Counted from the stretch's first letter, positions 37,583 through 46,810 are shown. The stretch: DNA of 64,000 nt from Vagococcus silagei (GCF_004795745.1 NZ_SDGV01000001.1:161025-225024), one strand, 5' to 3'. The notes: a model not told the origin generated them from the letters alone. Program-made: numbers and translations.

Positions 37583-38203
37583 TTATGCTAGAAATGATGT
37601 ATCATTCCATTGTTTCATTTTAAATTGACCTTTACTGTAGTCAAGAATTGTTAGACTATTATTCGCTAGTCCACCGTCTTCTCTTAGTCTGTCTAGCGGT
37701 TTTCCTAACAGATGCTGAATACAGCCTGTTAAAGAAGCACCGTGACCGACAAAAAGGATTGGACCTGTTGGATAATCATTCATTGCTTGTTCAACGACAG
37801 TACGCATACGTTCAAGCATCTTCACATAACTCTCACCGTGAAAAGCTTCAGGATGGTACTGACTTGGATCATGTCGCATGGCATATAACGCTTTAGGATA
37901 TCGTGCTTTACTGGTACTAATCTTTTGACCTTCTAAATCCCCATAACCTAATTCACGAAAATTTTCTTCAAAATGAATCGGAACGGGTGCTTTTTGACAA
38001 GTTAAAATTCCCTCGGCGGTCTCTCTCGCACGTCGCGAAGGACTACAAAAACACACTTCAAAATCCACCGGTGTCAAGACCTGACCTAACAATTCAATTT
38101 GCTGGTAACTTGTCTTAAGTAACGGTGAATCACCAAAACGCCCTTGCAGACGCATTTCTTTATTCCATTCTGTTTTTCCGTGTCGAACAAAATACAATTC
38201 CAT
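37583..38203 (-). CDS. Histidine phosphatase (phosphoglycerate mutase-like) family protein
   Basis: 206 residues. RHGKTEWN at residues 7-14 has the phosphorylated His; CSPSRRARETAE, ELGYGDLEG and the second catalytic His in FVGHGASLTG complete the active site. Such proteins dephosphorylate small molecules; the substrate cannot be read from sequence. It is 12 bases after trmL and 25 bases before recD2. Confidence 0.88.
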   Translation of the reverse strand: MELYFVRHGKTEWNKEMRLQGRFGDSPLLKTSYQQIELLGQVLTPVDFEVCFCSPSRRARETAEGILTCQKAPVPIHFEENFRELGYGDLEGQKISTSKARYPKALYAMRHDPSQYHPEAFHGESYVKMLERMRTVVEQAMNDYPTGPILFVGHGASLTGCIQHLLGKPLDRLREDGGLANNSLTILDYSKGQFKMKQWNDTSFLA

Positions 38204-38215
38204 GACAACAGCCTC

Positions 38216-38719
38216 CTAGCTTAGTTTATCATTGTCGTAAATGTGTGTTTTCTCTAACCCGATAAAATCTTGTTGGCGTAACGCTTCGTAAATAACTAAA
38301 GCAGCCGTATTTGATAAATTTAATGAACGAACATGTTCGTCGTTCATTGGCACACGAATACATTGTGCTTCATAATCACGCATAAAGTTTTCAGGTAAGC
38401 CCGTTGTTTCTTTACCAAAAATAAAGTAATGATCTTCGCCATCCGCATAATTAACATCACTATAGGTATGTCTTGCAAACTTTGAAACTAAATGTAGTGG
38501 TTTTCCTTCAATTGACTCTAGAAAGGCCTCTAAATTTGGATAGTATTTAATATTCACATCATGCCAGTAATCTAAACCAGCTCTTTTAAGATGTTTGTCA
38601 TCGGTTAAAAACCCTAAAGGTTCAATCAGATGAAGTGGCGTATTAGTAGCTGCACATGTACGCGCAATATTGCCCGTATTGGCAGGAATTTGTGGTTCAA
38701 ATAAAACGATATGATTCAT
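38216..38719 (-). CDS. trmL: tRNA (cytidine/uridine-34-2'-O)-methyltransferase TrmL
   Basis: 167 residues, the usual size. It is a SPOUT-class methyltransferase: [18 protein letters not shown] at the N-terminus and the knot motifs [14 protein letters not shown] and [25 protein letters not shown] (in parts) at the C-terminus. It methylates the wobble ribose of certain tRNA-Leu isoacceptors. It is preceded by a structured leader with a terminator (38753-38867), so it and the next two genes may be controlled by attenuation. Confidence 0.93.
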   Translation of the reverse strand: MNHIVLFEPQIPANTGNIARTCAATNTPLHLIEPLGFLTDDKHLKRAGLDYWHDVNIKYYPNLEAFLESIEGKPLHLVSKFARHTYSDVNYADGEDHYFIFGKETTGLPENFMRDYEAQCIRVPMNDEHVRSLNLSNTAALVIYEALRQQDFIGLEKTHIYDNDKLS

Positions 38720-38752
38720 TTTAGTATCTTCTTTCTTTGTGAATTTTAGGCA

Positions 38753-38867
38753 TAAAAAAAACGTATCGCCTCGGTGTCATTTCACTGCGAGTCGTTACGT
38801 TGATGATTGTCATTTCATCAACTTTTATCAGAACAGGAATCTGATAAAAACCGCTGAAATTGACGTT
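38753..38867 (-). promoter_or_regulatory. trmL leader with terminator and competing helix (attenuator or small RNA)
   Basis: On the minus strand there are three hairpins: TTTTATCAG/CTGATAAAA, GTTGATG/CATCAAC, and a terminator ACGTA-CG-CTCG with CGAG-CG-TACGT followed by eight U (38754-38800). The second and third hairpins both expose TGAAATGACA in the loop. The 5' segment GTCAATTTCAGCG (38852-38864) is complementary to CGCAGTGAAATGAC (38776-38789) over 12 bp with bulges, and that helix would break the terminator. It begins about 7 bases after a good promoter and lies between rlmA and trmL. If termination is dominant it could be a free small RNA of about 115 bases. Confidence 0.65.
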
Positions 38868-38873
38868 GGGACC

Positions 38874-38902
38874 ATTGTATCACTTTGCACAAAAAGAAGC
38901 AA
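38874..38902 (-). promoter_or_regulatory. Promoter of the trmL leader
   Basis: TTGCTT (38897-38902) and TACAAT (38874-38879) spaced by 17 bases on the minus strand, immediately after the rlmA stop codon. Confidence 0.65.
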
Positions 38903-38909
38903 CCCTTCT

Positions 38910-39767
38910 TTACTTTTGTCCAATTAAAATTTTCAAATCAATTGTCAGTTCTGAAAATGGATGTTGTTGTGCGTACAAACGGGCCTCTTGACTCGCCCCC
39001 CAATGTAAGGGTGACATTTTTAAAATGTGTTCATAATTTTCAGGTGTTACCTTAATTTTATAGGTCACACGCTCTTCAGAAATCAAGGTTAGATTTTCCT
39101 TAAATTTCAAATCAGTATGTTCATTTGAATATGTCAACTTTTCAGGTTCGTCTTTAAAAAATAACATACGCAACTCTTTCAAATAGTCACTTTCTGGAAT
39201 GATTTTAATAATCTGACCCGTTGGTTTTAAAACACGTTTTACTTCTTCATAAGAAACAGGTGACAACATATTGAGTATCAGATCTAATTTTGCATCCTCC
39301 ATCGGAACTTGAGTCACGTCGCCTAAAAACCAAAAAGCTTGTGCATTATAATCACTGGCCATTTGAACCCCATCTTTTGATAAGTCAAAACCACTGGTAA
39401 AGCCCTTAAACTCTGTCTCAAGTATCAGTTGATTTAGGAAACTTCCTTCACCACAACCCATCTCAACAATGCTTTCGTAGTCAGAAAAAGCAACTTTTTC
39501 TTTAAGAACATCTAGCACAGGCTGATAAAGTCCCGCCAAAATCATTGCACGTCGATGTGTTAACATTTCTTGATCATAATCACTAATCATATGATGATTC
39601 GGAAAATGAATCGTGCCTTTCTTAGAAAGATCATAACGATGACCATTCACACAGACTAAACTCTGGGGTTCTTTGAAACTCATTTTCTCCTGACAATTCA
39701 AGCAACAAAAGTATTGCTCATATTTTTTTAAAAACTCTTGGCTATAGGTAATCTTTTTCTTTAACAT
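38910..39767 (-). CDS. rlmA: 23S rRNA (guanine-N1)-methyltransferase, RlmA family
   Basis: About 285 residues. An N-terminal zinc finger (FCCLNCQ and VCVNGHRYDLSKKG) is followed by a Rossmann methyltransferase domain with SAM motif VEMGCGEGSFL. In Gram-positives this family (RlmA-II, TlrB) methylates G748 of 23S rRNA. I place the start at the ATG at 39767 (AAGGATAG upstream); the frame continues upstream to 39815 but there overlaps the divergent cutC promoter region. Followed by the trmL promoter. Confidence 0.88.
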   Translation of the reverse strand: MLKKKITYSQEFLKKYEQYFCCLNCQEKMSFKEPQSLVCVNGHRYDLSKKGTIHFPNHHMISDYDQEMLTHRRAMILAGLYQPVLDVLKEKVAFSDYESIVEMGCGEGSFLNQLILETEFKGFTSGFDLSKDGVQMASDYNAQAFWFLGDVTQVPMEDAKLDLILNMLSPVSYEEVKRVLKPTGQIIKIIPESDYLKELRMLFFKDEPEKLTYSNEHTDLKFKENLTLISEERVTYKIKVTPENYEHILKMSPLHWGASQEARLYAQQHPFSELTIDLKILIGQK

Positions 39768-39882
39768 GCGGTCACTATCCTTATTTTTTCGTACTCCTAT
39801 CATAACATAATTCATGAACCTGAAAAGACTTCTTTGTGCTATACTAAGGGAAGATACTGATAGAAAGGCTGGAAGAAGAAAC

Positions 39883-40530
39883 GTGTTAATTAAAGAATTT
39901 TGTGCAGAAAACTTTACTCAAATTCCCAGAGCCATTGCAGCGGGCGCAAAAAGAATTGAACTTTGCGATAATCTGACTGTCGGCGGCACAACTGTCAGTA
40001 AAGGCGTTCTGATTGAAACTAAAAAATATTGTGATAAAAAAAATATCCCCGTGATGGTGCTTATACGTCCACGTGGCGGTAACTTTGTTTATAATGACAT
40101 TGAACTTAAGATTATGGAGCACGATATCTTAGAAGCTAAAAAAATGGGCGTCAGTGGCGTTGTCATCGGTTGCTTGGACGAAAGCGGTTGGTTAGATGAA
40201 GAAGCCATGAAACTCTTAATTGCAGCTGCAGAAGGTATGCAAATTACGTTTAGTATGGCATTTGATGTGATGCCAAAAGATAATCAATTTCAAGCGATTG
40301 ATTGGTTAGTTCATCATGGTGTCGACCGCATTTTGACTCATGGTGGACCTCTTTCAACACCTATAGAAATCCAACTAGAATATATTCGCGATTTAATTTC
40401 TTATGCAAATCAACGTATTCTAATTTTACCTGGTGGTGGCATTACTTTTGAGAATGTTGAAAGTATTTCATCTTTCTTAAAAGTGAATGAAATTCATGGC
40501 TCACAAATTGTGAATCTAAATTTCTTATAA
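39883..40530 (+). CDS. cutC: CutC family protein (copper homeostasis-like TIM barrel)
   Basis: About 215 residues. IKEFCAENFTQIPRAIAAGAKRIELCDNLTVGGTTVS (seen in parts), VLIRPRGGNFVY and ILTHGGPLSTP are the CutC signature segments of a TIM barrel. Named for copper tolerance in E. coli, but a direct role in copper binding is doubtful. The GTG at 39883, preceded by GGAAGAAG, gives the usual N-terminus; the longer frame overlaps rlmA on the other strand. Confidence 0.9.
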   Translation: MLIKEFCAENFTQIPRAIAAGAKRIELCDNLTVGGTTVSKGVLIETKKYCDKKNIPVMVLIRPRGGNFVYNDIELKIMEHDILEAKKMGVSGVVIGCLDESGWLDEEAMKLLIAAAEGMQITFSMAFDVMPKDNQFQAIDWLVHHGVDRILTHGGPLSTPIEIQLEYIRDLISYANQRILILPGGGITFENVESISSFLKVNEIHGSQIVNLNFL

Positions 40531-40535
40531 AAAAT

Positions 40536-40583
40536 AAAGTGTGTGTTTAAGTTTAACAAAAAAAACTTAAACACACACTTTTT
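40536..40583. terminator. Terminator between cutC and mgtE
   Basis: AAAGTGTGTGTTTAAGTTT pairs perfectly with its complement (19 bp) around a loop of about 8 bases, between convergent genes. Confidence 0.9.
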
Positions 40584-40616
40584 AATTCGAGTAGAACATA
40601 GTTTTAATGCTTTACG

Positions 40617-41978
40617 TTAGACAAAAAACGACATGAAAAGACTAGCAATATTGAAATAAATCAACACACTCGTTAAGTCACTGAGGGTTGTAATAAATGG
40701 TCCACTGGCAACAGCCGGGTCGAACCCTAGTTTTTCCATTAACATCGGAATTAAACTACCCGCTAAGTTAGCAACCGTAATGGCACACAGCATCGCAATA
40801 CCAATCACCAAACCTAATACGAAATTATTTTTCCATAAACCAATTACGACACAAATGACCGCACCGGTTACTAGACCCGTAATAACACCTGTCAGTACTT
40901 CATTTAAAATTAATCGCACAAAGCCTGCATCTTTATCATCCGAAATGGCCAAACGACGCACCGCAACCGCTAAAGACTGTGTCCCTGCATTACCAGCTGT
41001 TCCTGTGATCAATGAAATAAAGACCGCTAAAATACTCGCTTCATTAATCATCACTTCATAGTGACTAATTAAGGTAGCTGTAGACATTCCTAAAAAGAGT
41101 AAAGTAATCAACCATGGTAGTCGCTTACTTGAGGCTTTTAAAGGCGTTTCTGCGACTGCTTCAACGTCAACCCCGGCCAAACCAGAGTAATCACTTGCCG
41201 CTTCATCATCAATAACATCAATAATATCATCAACCGTAATAATCCCTAATAAACAATCTTCATAATCAATAACTGGCACGGCAAGGAAATCGTAGTCACG
41301 AATCATTTTGGCAACATCTTCTTGATCATCGCCGACTCGCACAGAAATCACACGCTCATTCATGATATCCGCAATCATCATCTCATCATCACTCACGATT
41401 AAGTCCCGCAAGGAAATAACACCCACTAGTGTTTCGTCTTCACGAATCACATAAATATAGTAAATAATTTCAGCCGTTAACGCTTTTTTCTTCAAGAGTG
41501 TCAAAGCCGATTTAACAGTTTGATTGGCGACAATTGCCACATAATCAGTTGTCATAATAGAGCCAGCTGTTTTATCCTCATAATGCAGTAACTCTTTAAT
41601 ATCTTCGACTTTTTCTGATTTCATGGTACTCAAAAAGCGAGCAACCGTTGCTTTATCTAATTGATTTAAAATATCCACCGCATTATCGGTATACATCTCG
41701 GTTAACATTTCCGCAGCGTAACTTGGACGCATCTCAGCTAAAAACTCTTTGACGTCTTCATGTTCTTCTTCAATCACGTCAAATAGATTCGCCATTTCAT
41801 AGGGCGATAGAAAATGATAGATTTTTTGGCGTTCATTCTCATCTAACGATAAGTAGAACTGCGCCTCTTCATAGAGATGCCAATCCAGAAAGACGTCCCT
41901 AAAAGTCGTCATGTCTTCTTTACGCAAGACCTCTTTTAGCCAATCGAATTGTTCTTCTATTTCTAGTGTTTCTGTCAT
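40617..41978 (-). CDS. mgtE: Magnesium transporter MgtE
   Basis: 453 residues, full length. An N-terminal MgtE domain (EMLTEMYTDNAVDILNQL), two CBS domains (GSIMTTDYVAIV around 140 and VISVRVGDDQEDVAKMI around 205) and five C-terminal membrane segments (GTAGNAGTQSLAVAVRRLA carries the conserved pore-region residues). It is a Mg2+ channel gated by cytoplasmic Mg2+ through the N-terminal and CBS domains. Last gene of relQ-nadK-rlu-mgtE. No Mg2+ riboswitch is visible upstream, consistent with expression from the relQ promoter. Confidence 0.94.
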   Translation of the reverse strand: MTETLEIEEQFDWLKEVLRKEDMTTFRDVFLDWHLYEEAQFYLSLDENERQKIYHFLSPYEMANLFDVIEEEHEDVKEFLAEMRPSYAAEMLTEMYTDNAVDILNQLDKATVARFLSTMKSEKVEDIKELLHYEDKTAGSIMTTDYVAIVANQTVKSALTLLKKKALTAEIIYYIYVIREDETLVGVISLRDLIVSDDEMMIADIMNERVISVRVGDDQEDVAKMIRDYDFLAVPVIDYEDCLLGIITVDDIIDVIDDEAASDYSGLAGVDVEAVAETPLKASSKRLPWLITLLFLGMSTATLISHYEVMINEASILAVFISLITGTAGNAGTQSLAVAVRRLAISDDKDAGFVRLILNEVLTGVITGLVTGAVICVVIGLWKNNFVLGLVIGIAMLCAITVANLAGSLIPMLMEKLGFDPAVASGPFITTLSDLTSVLIYFNIASLFMSFFV

Positions 41979-42001
41979 TTCATCGCCTTCTTTTCCTCAA
42001 A

Positions 42002-42877
42002 TTAACAGACTATCATGTCTTGAGGTAACGGCTGATAGAATGTCAATTTTTCATTTGTAAATGGGTGTCTTAAGTCAAGCTGCGTACAGTGCAAAGCTTG
42101 ACGTTCGATGCCTTTATCCATATCCCCACCGTACATCGAATCACCTAAAAGTGGGCACCCAATTGCTTCAAAATGAACTCTTATTTGGTGAGTTCGCCCT
42201 GTATGTAATTGAATTAAAACAGTTGCGGTCTGTTCATCGCGCTCTTTCAACGTATATTCAGTCAAGGCATATTGCCCCTCTGGTGTCACTTGGCGTTTAA
42301 TGAGCGACTCATAGTCACGACCAATTGGTAGCTCAATCTCACTTGTCTCTTCAAGTGACGCTACGTTTCCACCAACTAAAGCTGTATAAAACTTCTTAAG
42401 TTCACGACTTCGCAACTGTTTATCAAGCATTGCATGCGCAAAGCCATGTTTTGCAAAAAGCATCAGTCCACTTGTGTCACGATCAAGACGTGTCACAACA
42501 TGGACCACCCGATTTACATATCCTTTCTGATTATAGTAGAATTTCACACGATTTGCCATAGTATTTTCAGGATGATACTGCGAAGGAATTGAAGCTACAT
42601 CTGACGGCTTGTTGACAACTAAGAGATGTTCATCCTCAAACACGATATCTATTGGCTCCTCAGTTGGTACAAGCGTCTCATGTTCACCCTCATCAGGAAT
42701 GACAATCATTACTTCGTCCCCAACATCAAGAACATAGCGGACCGTCTGTTCAACTTGATTGACCAGCAACTGTCCGCCTTGAAATTTTATTTTTGCGAGT
42801 AATTTTTTTGATACACCGCATTGCTTAATAAATGTTTTTAACGTCAGATTTGGTTCTGACACATACCACGTAAATCT
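42002..42877 (-). CDS. RluA/RluD-family pseudouridine synthase
   Basis: About 291 residues. An S4-like N-terminal region (LKTFIKQCGVSKKLLAKIKFQGG) and the catalytic motif VTRLDRDTSGLMLFAK (catalytic Asp) are followed by GRTHQIRVHF. It converts uridine to pseudouridine in rRNA or tRNA; the exact site cannot be told. The ATG at 42877 after AAGGACGAC is chosen; a longer frame runs into nadK. Equivalent to yjbO in the B. subtilis yjb cluster. Confidence 0.9.
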   Translation of the reverse strand, partial: RFTWYVSEPNLTLKTFIKQCGVSKKLLAKIKFQGGQLLVNQVEQTVRYVLDVGDEVMIVIPDEGEHETLVPTEEPIDIVFEDEHLLVVNKPSDVASIPSQYHPENTMANRVKFYYNQKGYVNRVVHVVTRLDRDTSGLMLFAKHGFAHAMLDKQLRSRELKKFYTALVGGNVASLEETSEIELPIGRDYESLIKRQVTPEGQYALTEYTLKERDEQTATVLIQLHTGRTHQIRVHFEAIGCPLLGDSMYGGDMDKGIERQALHCTQLDLRHPFTNEKLTFYQPLPQDMIVC

Positions 42878-42896
42878 CATTTTAGTCGTCCTTATC

Positions 42897-43694
42897 TTAC
42901 ATATTTCCAATAAATGCATCATTCACACGACGCCAGAAATGAGTATGGCGATAAGACGCAAAATGAATTTGTTTATCTGATACTTTAAAATACGCAGAGG
43001 CTAAATTAACTTGCGACTCAACAAAGTGATCAATATGTAACTGATACTTATCATCGCGTTTCAAGTCAATCCGAATCCAATCATCTTCCGCAATAATAAG
43101 GGGTGACCCTAATGAGCGAAAGACACGATTATTAATTGAGGCAATCTCATTCATTTGAATCGCTTTGACGCGCGGATTAACCACCGCGCCCCCTAAACTT
43201 TTACTGTAGGCTGTTGAGCCTGTTGGTGTTGAAACCGACAGACCATCACCACGATACTTTTCAAAAAACTCGTCACGAATATAGACTTCTGCAACCATTG
43301 TTCGTTCAATATTACGAATTGTCGCTTCATTCAGTGCAATATATTTCCGATCCGGTTGGCCATCACTATAACTGAGAATGACATCAAGTAACGGATATGA
43401 CACACTTTGTTCTGTTTCATAAATCAAACTTTCAACTAGTAGATCAATTTCGTAATCACGCCAGTCAGTATAAAAACCTAAATGACCCGTATGGACACCG
43501 ATAAAACGAATCTCATCCAGACGGTCACTATATTTGTGGAAGGCGTTTAAAAGGGTTCCATCCCCCCCAATTGTAATCACAACTGATGGTTGATCACAAT
43601 CGAGGTCAAAGCCCGCTTTTTTTAATTTATCGGTTAATTCAGCCGCAACATTTTGCGATTTTTCCGCATGATTAGCGCTGATTGCTATTTTCAT
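42897..43694 (-). CDS. nadK: NAD kinase
   Basis: About 265 residues. IAISANHAEKSQ at the N-terminus, the GGDGTLLNAFH motif (about 45) and TPTGSTAYSKSLGGA are the NAD kinase signatures. It makes NADP from NAD and ATP. The ATG at 43694 with GAGGAGGCC is preferred and overlaps the relQ 3' end by 23 bases, so it is probably translationally coupled to it. Confidence 0.94.
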   Translation of the reverse strand: MKIAISANHAEKSQNVAAELTDKLKKAGFDLDCDQPSVVITIGGDGTLLNAFHKYSDRLDEIRFIGVHTGHLGFYTDWRDYEIDLLVESLIYETEQSVSYPLLDVILSYSDGQPDRKYIALNEATIRNIERTMVAEVYIRDEFFEKYRGDGLSVSTPTGSTAYSKSLGGAVVNPRVKAIQMNEIASINNRVFRSLGSPLIIAEDDWIRIDLKRDDKYQLHIDHFVESQVNLASAYFKVSDKQIHFASYRHTHFWRRVNDAFIGNM

Positions 43695-44385
43695 AGGCCT
43701 CCTCACTTTCTTTTTTCAAGAAGCTTTCAACTAACGCAGATTGTTCATACAGTTTTTCCATATCGAATAAATTGCGATAATTGAACTCATATTGTGCCTC
43801 TTGAATCTCATCTCTAATTTTAGACATTTCTTCATCTAAAAAGTAAGCCGCTTCGGCTGTTTTTTGTAATCGGGTATGAATTTCTTCTGGAAACTCACCT
43901 TGATACTTATAATTTAACGAATGTTCAATCGTCGCCCAAAAGTTCATTGATAATGTTCTGATTTGAATTTCAACGTAAATAATTTTTTCACCAGAAATCA
44001 ATTGAACCGGGTACTCAAGCACCACATGATAAGAGCGATAACCGCTATCCTTTTTGTGCGCAATGTAGTCCATTTCATAAATAATGTTGAAGTCTTTACG
44101 GTCTTGTAGTAATTTGACAACTTCGTAAATATCTTCGACAAACTGACACATAATTCTTAAACCAGCAATATCATACATTTCTTCTTGAATACGATCCGGA
44201 TGAATGTTTCGAGTTTGACATTTAGCTAGAATACTATCGACTGGTTTAACGCGTCCTGTAACGAATTCAACTGGTGCGTGTAAATTATTTTCGCGATATT
44301 CTTTGCGAATATTCTTTAATTTTACTTTCATTTCAGAAACCGCCTGCTCATAAGGAGCCAAAAATAAATCCCAATTGCGTTGCAT
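43672..44385 (-). CDS. relQ: Small alarmone synthetase RelQ (GTP pyrophosphokinase)
   Basis: 237 residues. It contains only the RelA/SpoT synthetase domain: FVTGRVKPVDSILAKC, DIAGLRIMCQFVEDIY, DSGYRSYHVV and VEIQIRTLSMNFWATIEHSLNYKY. No hydrolase or regulatory domain, so it is a small alarmone synthetase making (p)ppGpp or pGpp. First gene of a relQ-nadK-rlu-mgtE operon known from E. faecalis; divergent from yjbK. Confidence 0.95.
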   Translation of the reverse strand: MQRNWDLFLAPYEQAVSEMKVKLKNIRKEYRENNLHAPVEFVTGRVKPVDSILAKCQTRNIHPDRIQEEMYDIAGLRIMCQFVEDIYEVVKLLQDRKDFNIIYEMDYIAHKKDSGYRSYHVVLEYPVQLISGEKIIYVEIQIRTLSMNFWATIEHSLNYKYQGEFPEEIHTRLQKTAEAAYFLDEEMSKIRDEIQEAQYEFNYRNLFDMEKLYEQSALVESFLKKESEEAYENSNQR

Positions 44386-44522
44386 TTTTCATCATCTCCA
44401 TTTTTCTTGCGTATCCAGAGTATATTTTATCACAGTCCCGACTAAAACGTTAGCGACGAGTGAGCATTACTTAAAATTTGTAATAATCTGAAAAATCACT
44501 AAAATAGAGATGAGGTGAAGAA

Positions 44523-45110
44523 ATGGCGAAAGAATTAGAAATTGAATTTAAAAATATGCTAACAGCAACAGAATACCAAGAGTTAATTAACCTATATTCT
44601 GATAAGAATGCCACACATATTGTCCAAACAAACTATTATTTTGATACCCCAAACCAAGATTTAAAACAAAAAAAGATGGGCTTACGCATTCGTGAAAAAA
44701 GTCTACCCCATGAATTAACACTTAAGGTACCGACGACTGATCAACATGCATTAGTTGAAGTCACTGACCATCTAACTGAACAAGAAAAAAACGACTTCTT
44801 AAACAAAATGATTTTTCCAACAAACAGTCATGTCAGAGAAGTTTTACTAGAAAACGGGATTCAGATTGACACAATCGAGCGGATCGGTGAGCTTTCAACT
44901 GATCGTCTTGAATCGACGCAACATCTGCCACATCTGATTGTCATTGATAAAAGTACCTTCTATGGTCATATCGACTACGAGCTTGAGATGGAGACAAATG
45001 ATTCAAGGACTGGTGAGGTGTTCTTTAAAAACTTCTTAAAAGAGCACCACATTCCCGAGCGTCCTGCGGATAAAAAGATTGCCAGAATGCTATTCTACAA
45101 AGAAAAATAA
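44523..45110 (+). CDS. CYTH domain protein (YjbK-type)
   Basis: 195 residues. ELEIEFKNMLTATEYQEL carries the ExExK-type signature of the CYTH fold (here EIEFKN), then NYYFDTPNQDLK, MGLRIREK and LTLKVP supply the charged tunnel residues, ending with YELEMETND. CYTH proteins bind triphosphates and often act as inorganic tripolyphosphatases. Position divergent from relQ matches the B. subtilis yjb cluster. Confidence 0.88.
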   Translation: MAKELEIEFKNMLTATEYQELINLYSDKNATHIVQTNYYFDTPNQDLKQKKMGLRIREKSLPHELTLKVPTTDQHALVEVTDHLTEQEKNDFLNKMIFPTNSHVREVLLENGIQIDTIERIGELSTDRLESTQHLPHLIVIDKSTFYGHIDYELEMETNDSRTGEVFFKNFLKEHHIPERPADKKIARMLFYKEK

Positions 45111-45214
45111 TAACTCCTAAAATGAGAACGCTCGTTTTCTTTCACAATTTTAGTATTTTCTGATAAATTATAGATAAGGTTTAAATTACCTAGTTTATTT
45201 AGGAGGGGTATAAA

Positions 45215-45844
45215 TTGATTGAAATTTATCTTTTTGTGAATCCTTTAGATAAGCACTGTTTGGATATTGAAAAAAAATTTTTGAACATCATTAATAACGA
45301 GTCTCAAAAAATACATTTTCGTGTGATTCCTATTATTAATCTCAAAATCATTCATCAGTTCTTAAAAAGAAAAAATCTTGAGTCAAAAGGACTCGAGTAT
45401 CGCAATGAATTATTTACTTCAATCTACTCTGCTTGCCTAGATCTTAAGGCAGCACAGTTACAAGGAATGCACATGAGTAAAAAGCTATTATTACTCTTAC
45501 AAGAGGCTGTTGGTGTGGGAGATATTCCTTATTCACCTGAGCTAGCCCTTCATTTGATTCAAAAAATCGGTGCCGATGTTGAAACCTTTAAAGAAGACCG
45601 TGATTCAAAATTAGTACAACGTTGCTTCCAAAAAGACCAACAAATTGCGCAAGAGATGAGTGTTTCTGACTATTCAACTGCCGTTATTTTTAATTACGAT
45701 TCTCATGAAGACTTTGGCATTTTAGTTGATGCAAATCTCTCTGAGAGACACATCAGTCGACTAATCCAAGCAAGCAGCACTTCAAATTTAGCTACCAATC
45801 GATTTGGTAAATCTACTCTTCCTGAAGAGTTTTATTTTAACTAG
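45215..45844 (+). CDS. spxH: SpxH (YjbH)-type ClpXP adaptor, DsbA-like fold
   Basis: 209 residues. IYLFVNPLDKHCLDIEKKFL is the thioredoxin-like N-terminus of the YjbH family (the CxxC is reduced to a single Cys in this lineage). Family members target the Spx regulator for ClpXP degradation. The TTG start has AGGAGGGG upstream. The gene follows yjbK by about 105 bases with its own probable promoter. Confidence 0.82.
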   Translation: MIEIYLFVNPLDKHCLDIEKKFLNIINNESQKIHFRVIPIINLKIIHQFLKRKNLESKGLEYRNELFTSIYSACLDLKAAQLQGMHMSKKLLLLLQEAVGVGDIPYSPELALHLIQKIGADVETFKEDRDSKLVQRCFQKDQQIAQEMSVSDYSTAVIFNYDSHEDFGILVDANLSERHISRLIQASSTSNLATNRFGKSTLPEEFYFN

Positions 45845-45874
45845 TCAAATAGCAACACGATTGCACAAATTAAA

Positions 45875-45910
45875 AGGCATCGAACACAACATAATCCGTG
45901 TTCGATGCCT
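45875..45910. terminator. Terminator between spxH and the membrane-protein pair
   Basis: AGGCATCGAACAC pairs perfectly with GTGTTCGATGCCT around a loop of about 10 bases, between convergent genes. Confidence 0.85.
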
Positions 45911-45918
45911 CATTTGTG

Positions 45919-46341
45919 TTATGCCACTTCTTTCTTTAGAACATACTTATCAATCGTCAGAAAAACAAAGCCAATAGCTGCTGCTCCGAGTGTGAAAATC
46001 ATTAAACGTTGCCACATAAAGCCATGCGTGATTAATAGACCAGAGACACCAATCAAATAAAAGCCAATGATAGGTATTTTTAAGCTGGATGGTAAAAATT
46101 TTATATCTTCGTCATTGCTTTCACTTGTTTCTGCAGCTTGTTTTGCTTGATGTTTTTGATACAAAATTTCTGCTACAGAACAGCAGACCGCAACTACAAA
46201 GGCAAAACCAAGTATGCTTAAAACTTTGGTTAGTTGAAAACCTTTTGACACGATATCTTCCCAAGCTAACATTGAGCCCATGATTAGAAATAGTAACAAA
46301 TAGTTTAACCCAATCGTCTTAAATTTCTGCGCATTTTCCAT
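45919..46341 (-). CDS. Small membrane protein with four predicted helices, GWNW-like family member 1
   Basis: About 140 residues. Two membrane segments near the N-terminus, a charged cytoplasmic loop (KHQAKQAAETSESNDEDIK) and two at the C-terminus. The third-helix region HGFMWQRLMIFTLGAAAIGF aligns with the GWNW motif of the two neighbours. The start at 46341 follows GAGGAGGAAAC, which overlaps the end of the upstream gene, so the two are coupled. Function unknown. Confidence 0.7.
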   Translation of the reverse strand: MENAQKFKTIGLNYLLLFLIMGSMLAWEDIVSKGFQLTKVLSILGFAFVVAVCCSVAEILYQKHQAKQAAETSESNDEDIKFLPSSLKIPIIGFYLIGVSGLLITHGFMWQRLMIFTLGAAAIGFVFLTIDKYVLKKEVA

Positions 46342-46342
46342 T

Positions 46343-46810
46343 TTAGTTTCCTCCTCTTTCTGAACTGTTTTCCGTATCACCGCCAACTGATATTTTATTA
46401 TTCAATAACTTACCACATGCAACAAAGCCAAATCCAATTACTAACGCCCCCTGCGTATAGATGAGTAATTTAGACCAATTCCAGCCATATTCAAAAATAA
46501 TTCTAAAAATTGCAAAAACAATAATTGTAACAGCAAAAAATTTATAATTATTTGTGAAAAGAAGAAATTCTTTTTGTTTAGCTTCTTTGTCTTTAGCTTG
46601 TTTTCTTTCAAGCCACCACAGAATAATCAAATTAAAAAGAAAAAGAACGAGAGCTAAAATCAAGAGCATCACTAAATTGTTAATTTCATCTTTAAGATTA
46701 AAATTTTTCAAGGCCACTCTTTCCCAAAAATAAATCAAGTAGATAAAAAGACTATAAATAACTGTATAATAGATATTTTGTTTGAACAATACTTTATTAT
46801 TCTTGATCAA
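46343..46810 (-). CDS. Small membrane protein with four predicted helices, GWNW family member 2
   Basis: 155 residues. Layout as in the next gene: two hydrophobic segments (VIYSLFIYLIYFW, LVMLLILALVLFLFNLII), a Lys-rich loop (ERKQAKDKEAKQKE), then two more with FEYGWNWSKLLIYTQGALVIGF. Low-GC, no recognised domain. Ends directly at the next start. Confidence 0.7.
   Translation of the reverse strand: MIKNNKVLFKQNIYYTVIYSLFIYLIYFWERVALKNFNLKDEINNLVMLLILALVLFLFNLIILWWLERKQAKDKEAKQKEFLLFTNNYKFFAVTIIVFAIFRIIFEYGWNWSKLLIYTQGALVIGFGFVACGKLLNNKISVGGDTENSSERGGN

Noticed and set aside
38216..38902. A T-box riboswitch before trmL
   Set aside because: No T-box sequence (TGGNACCGCG-like) or specifier loop is present; the leader is a different structure.
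40536..40583. A repeat or CRISPR-like palindrome
   Set aside because: It is a single perfect hairpin between convergent genes and works as a bidirectional terminator.
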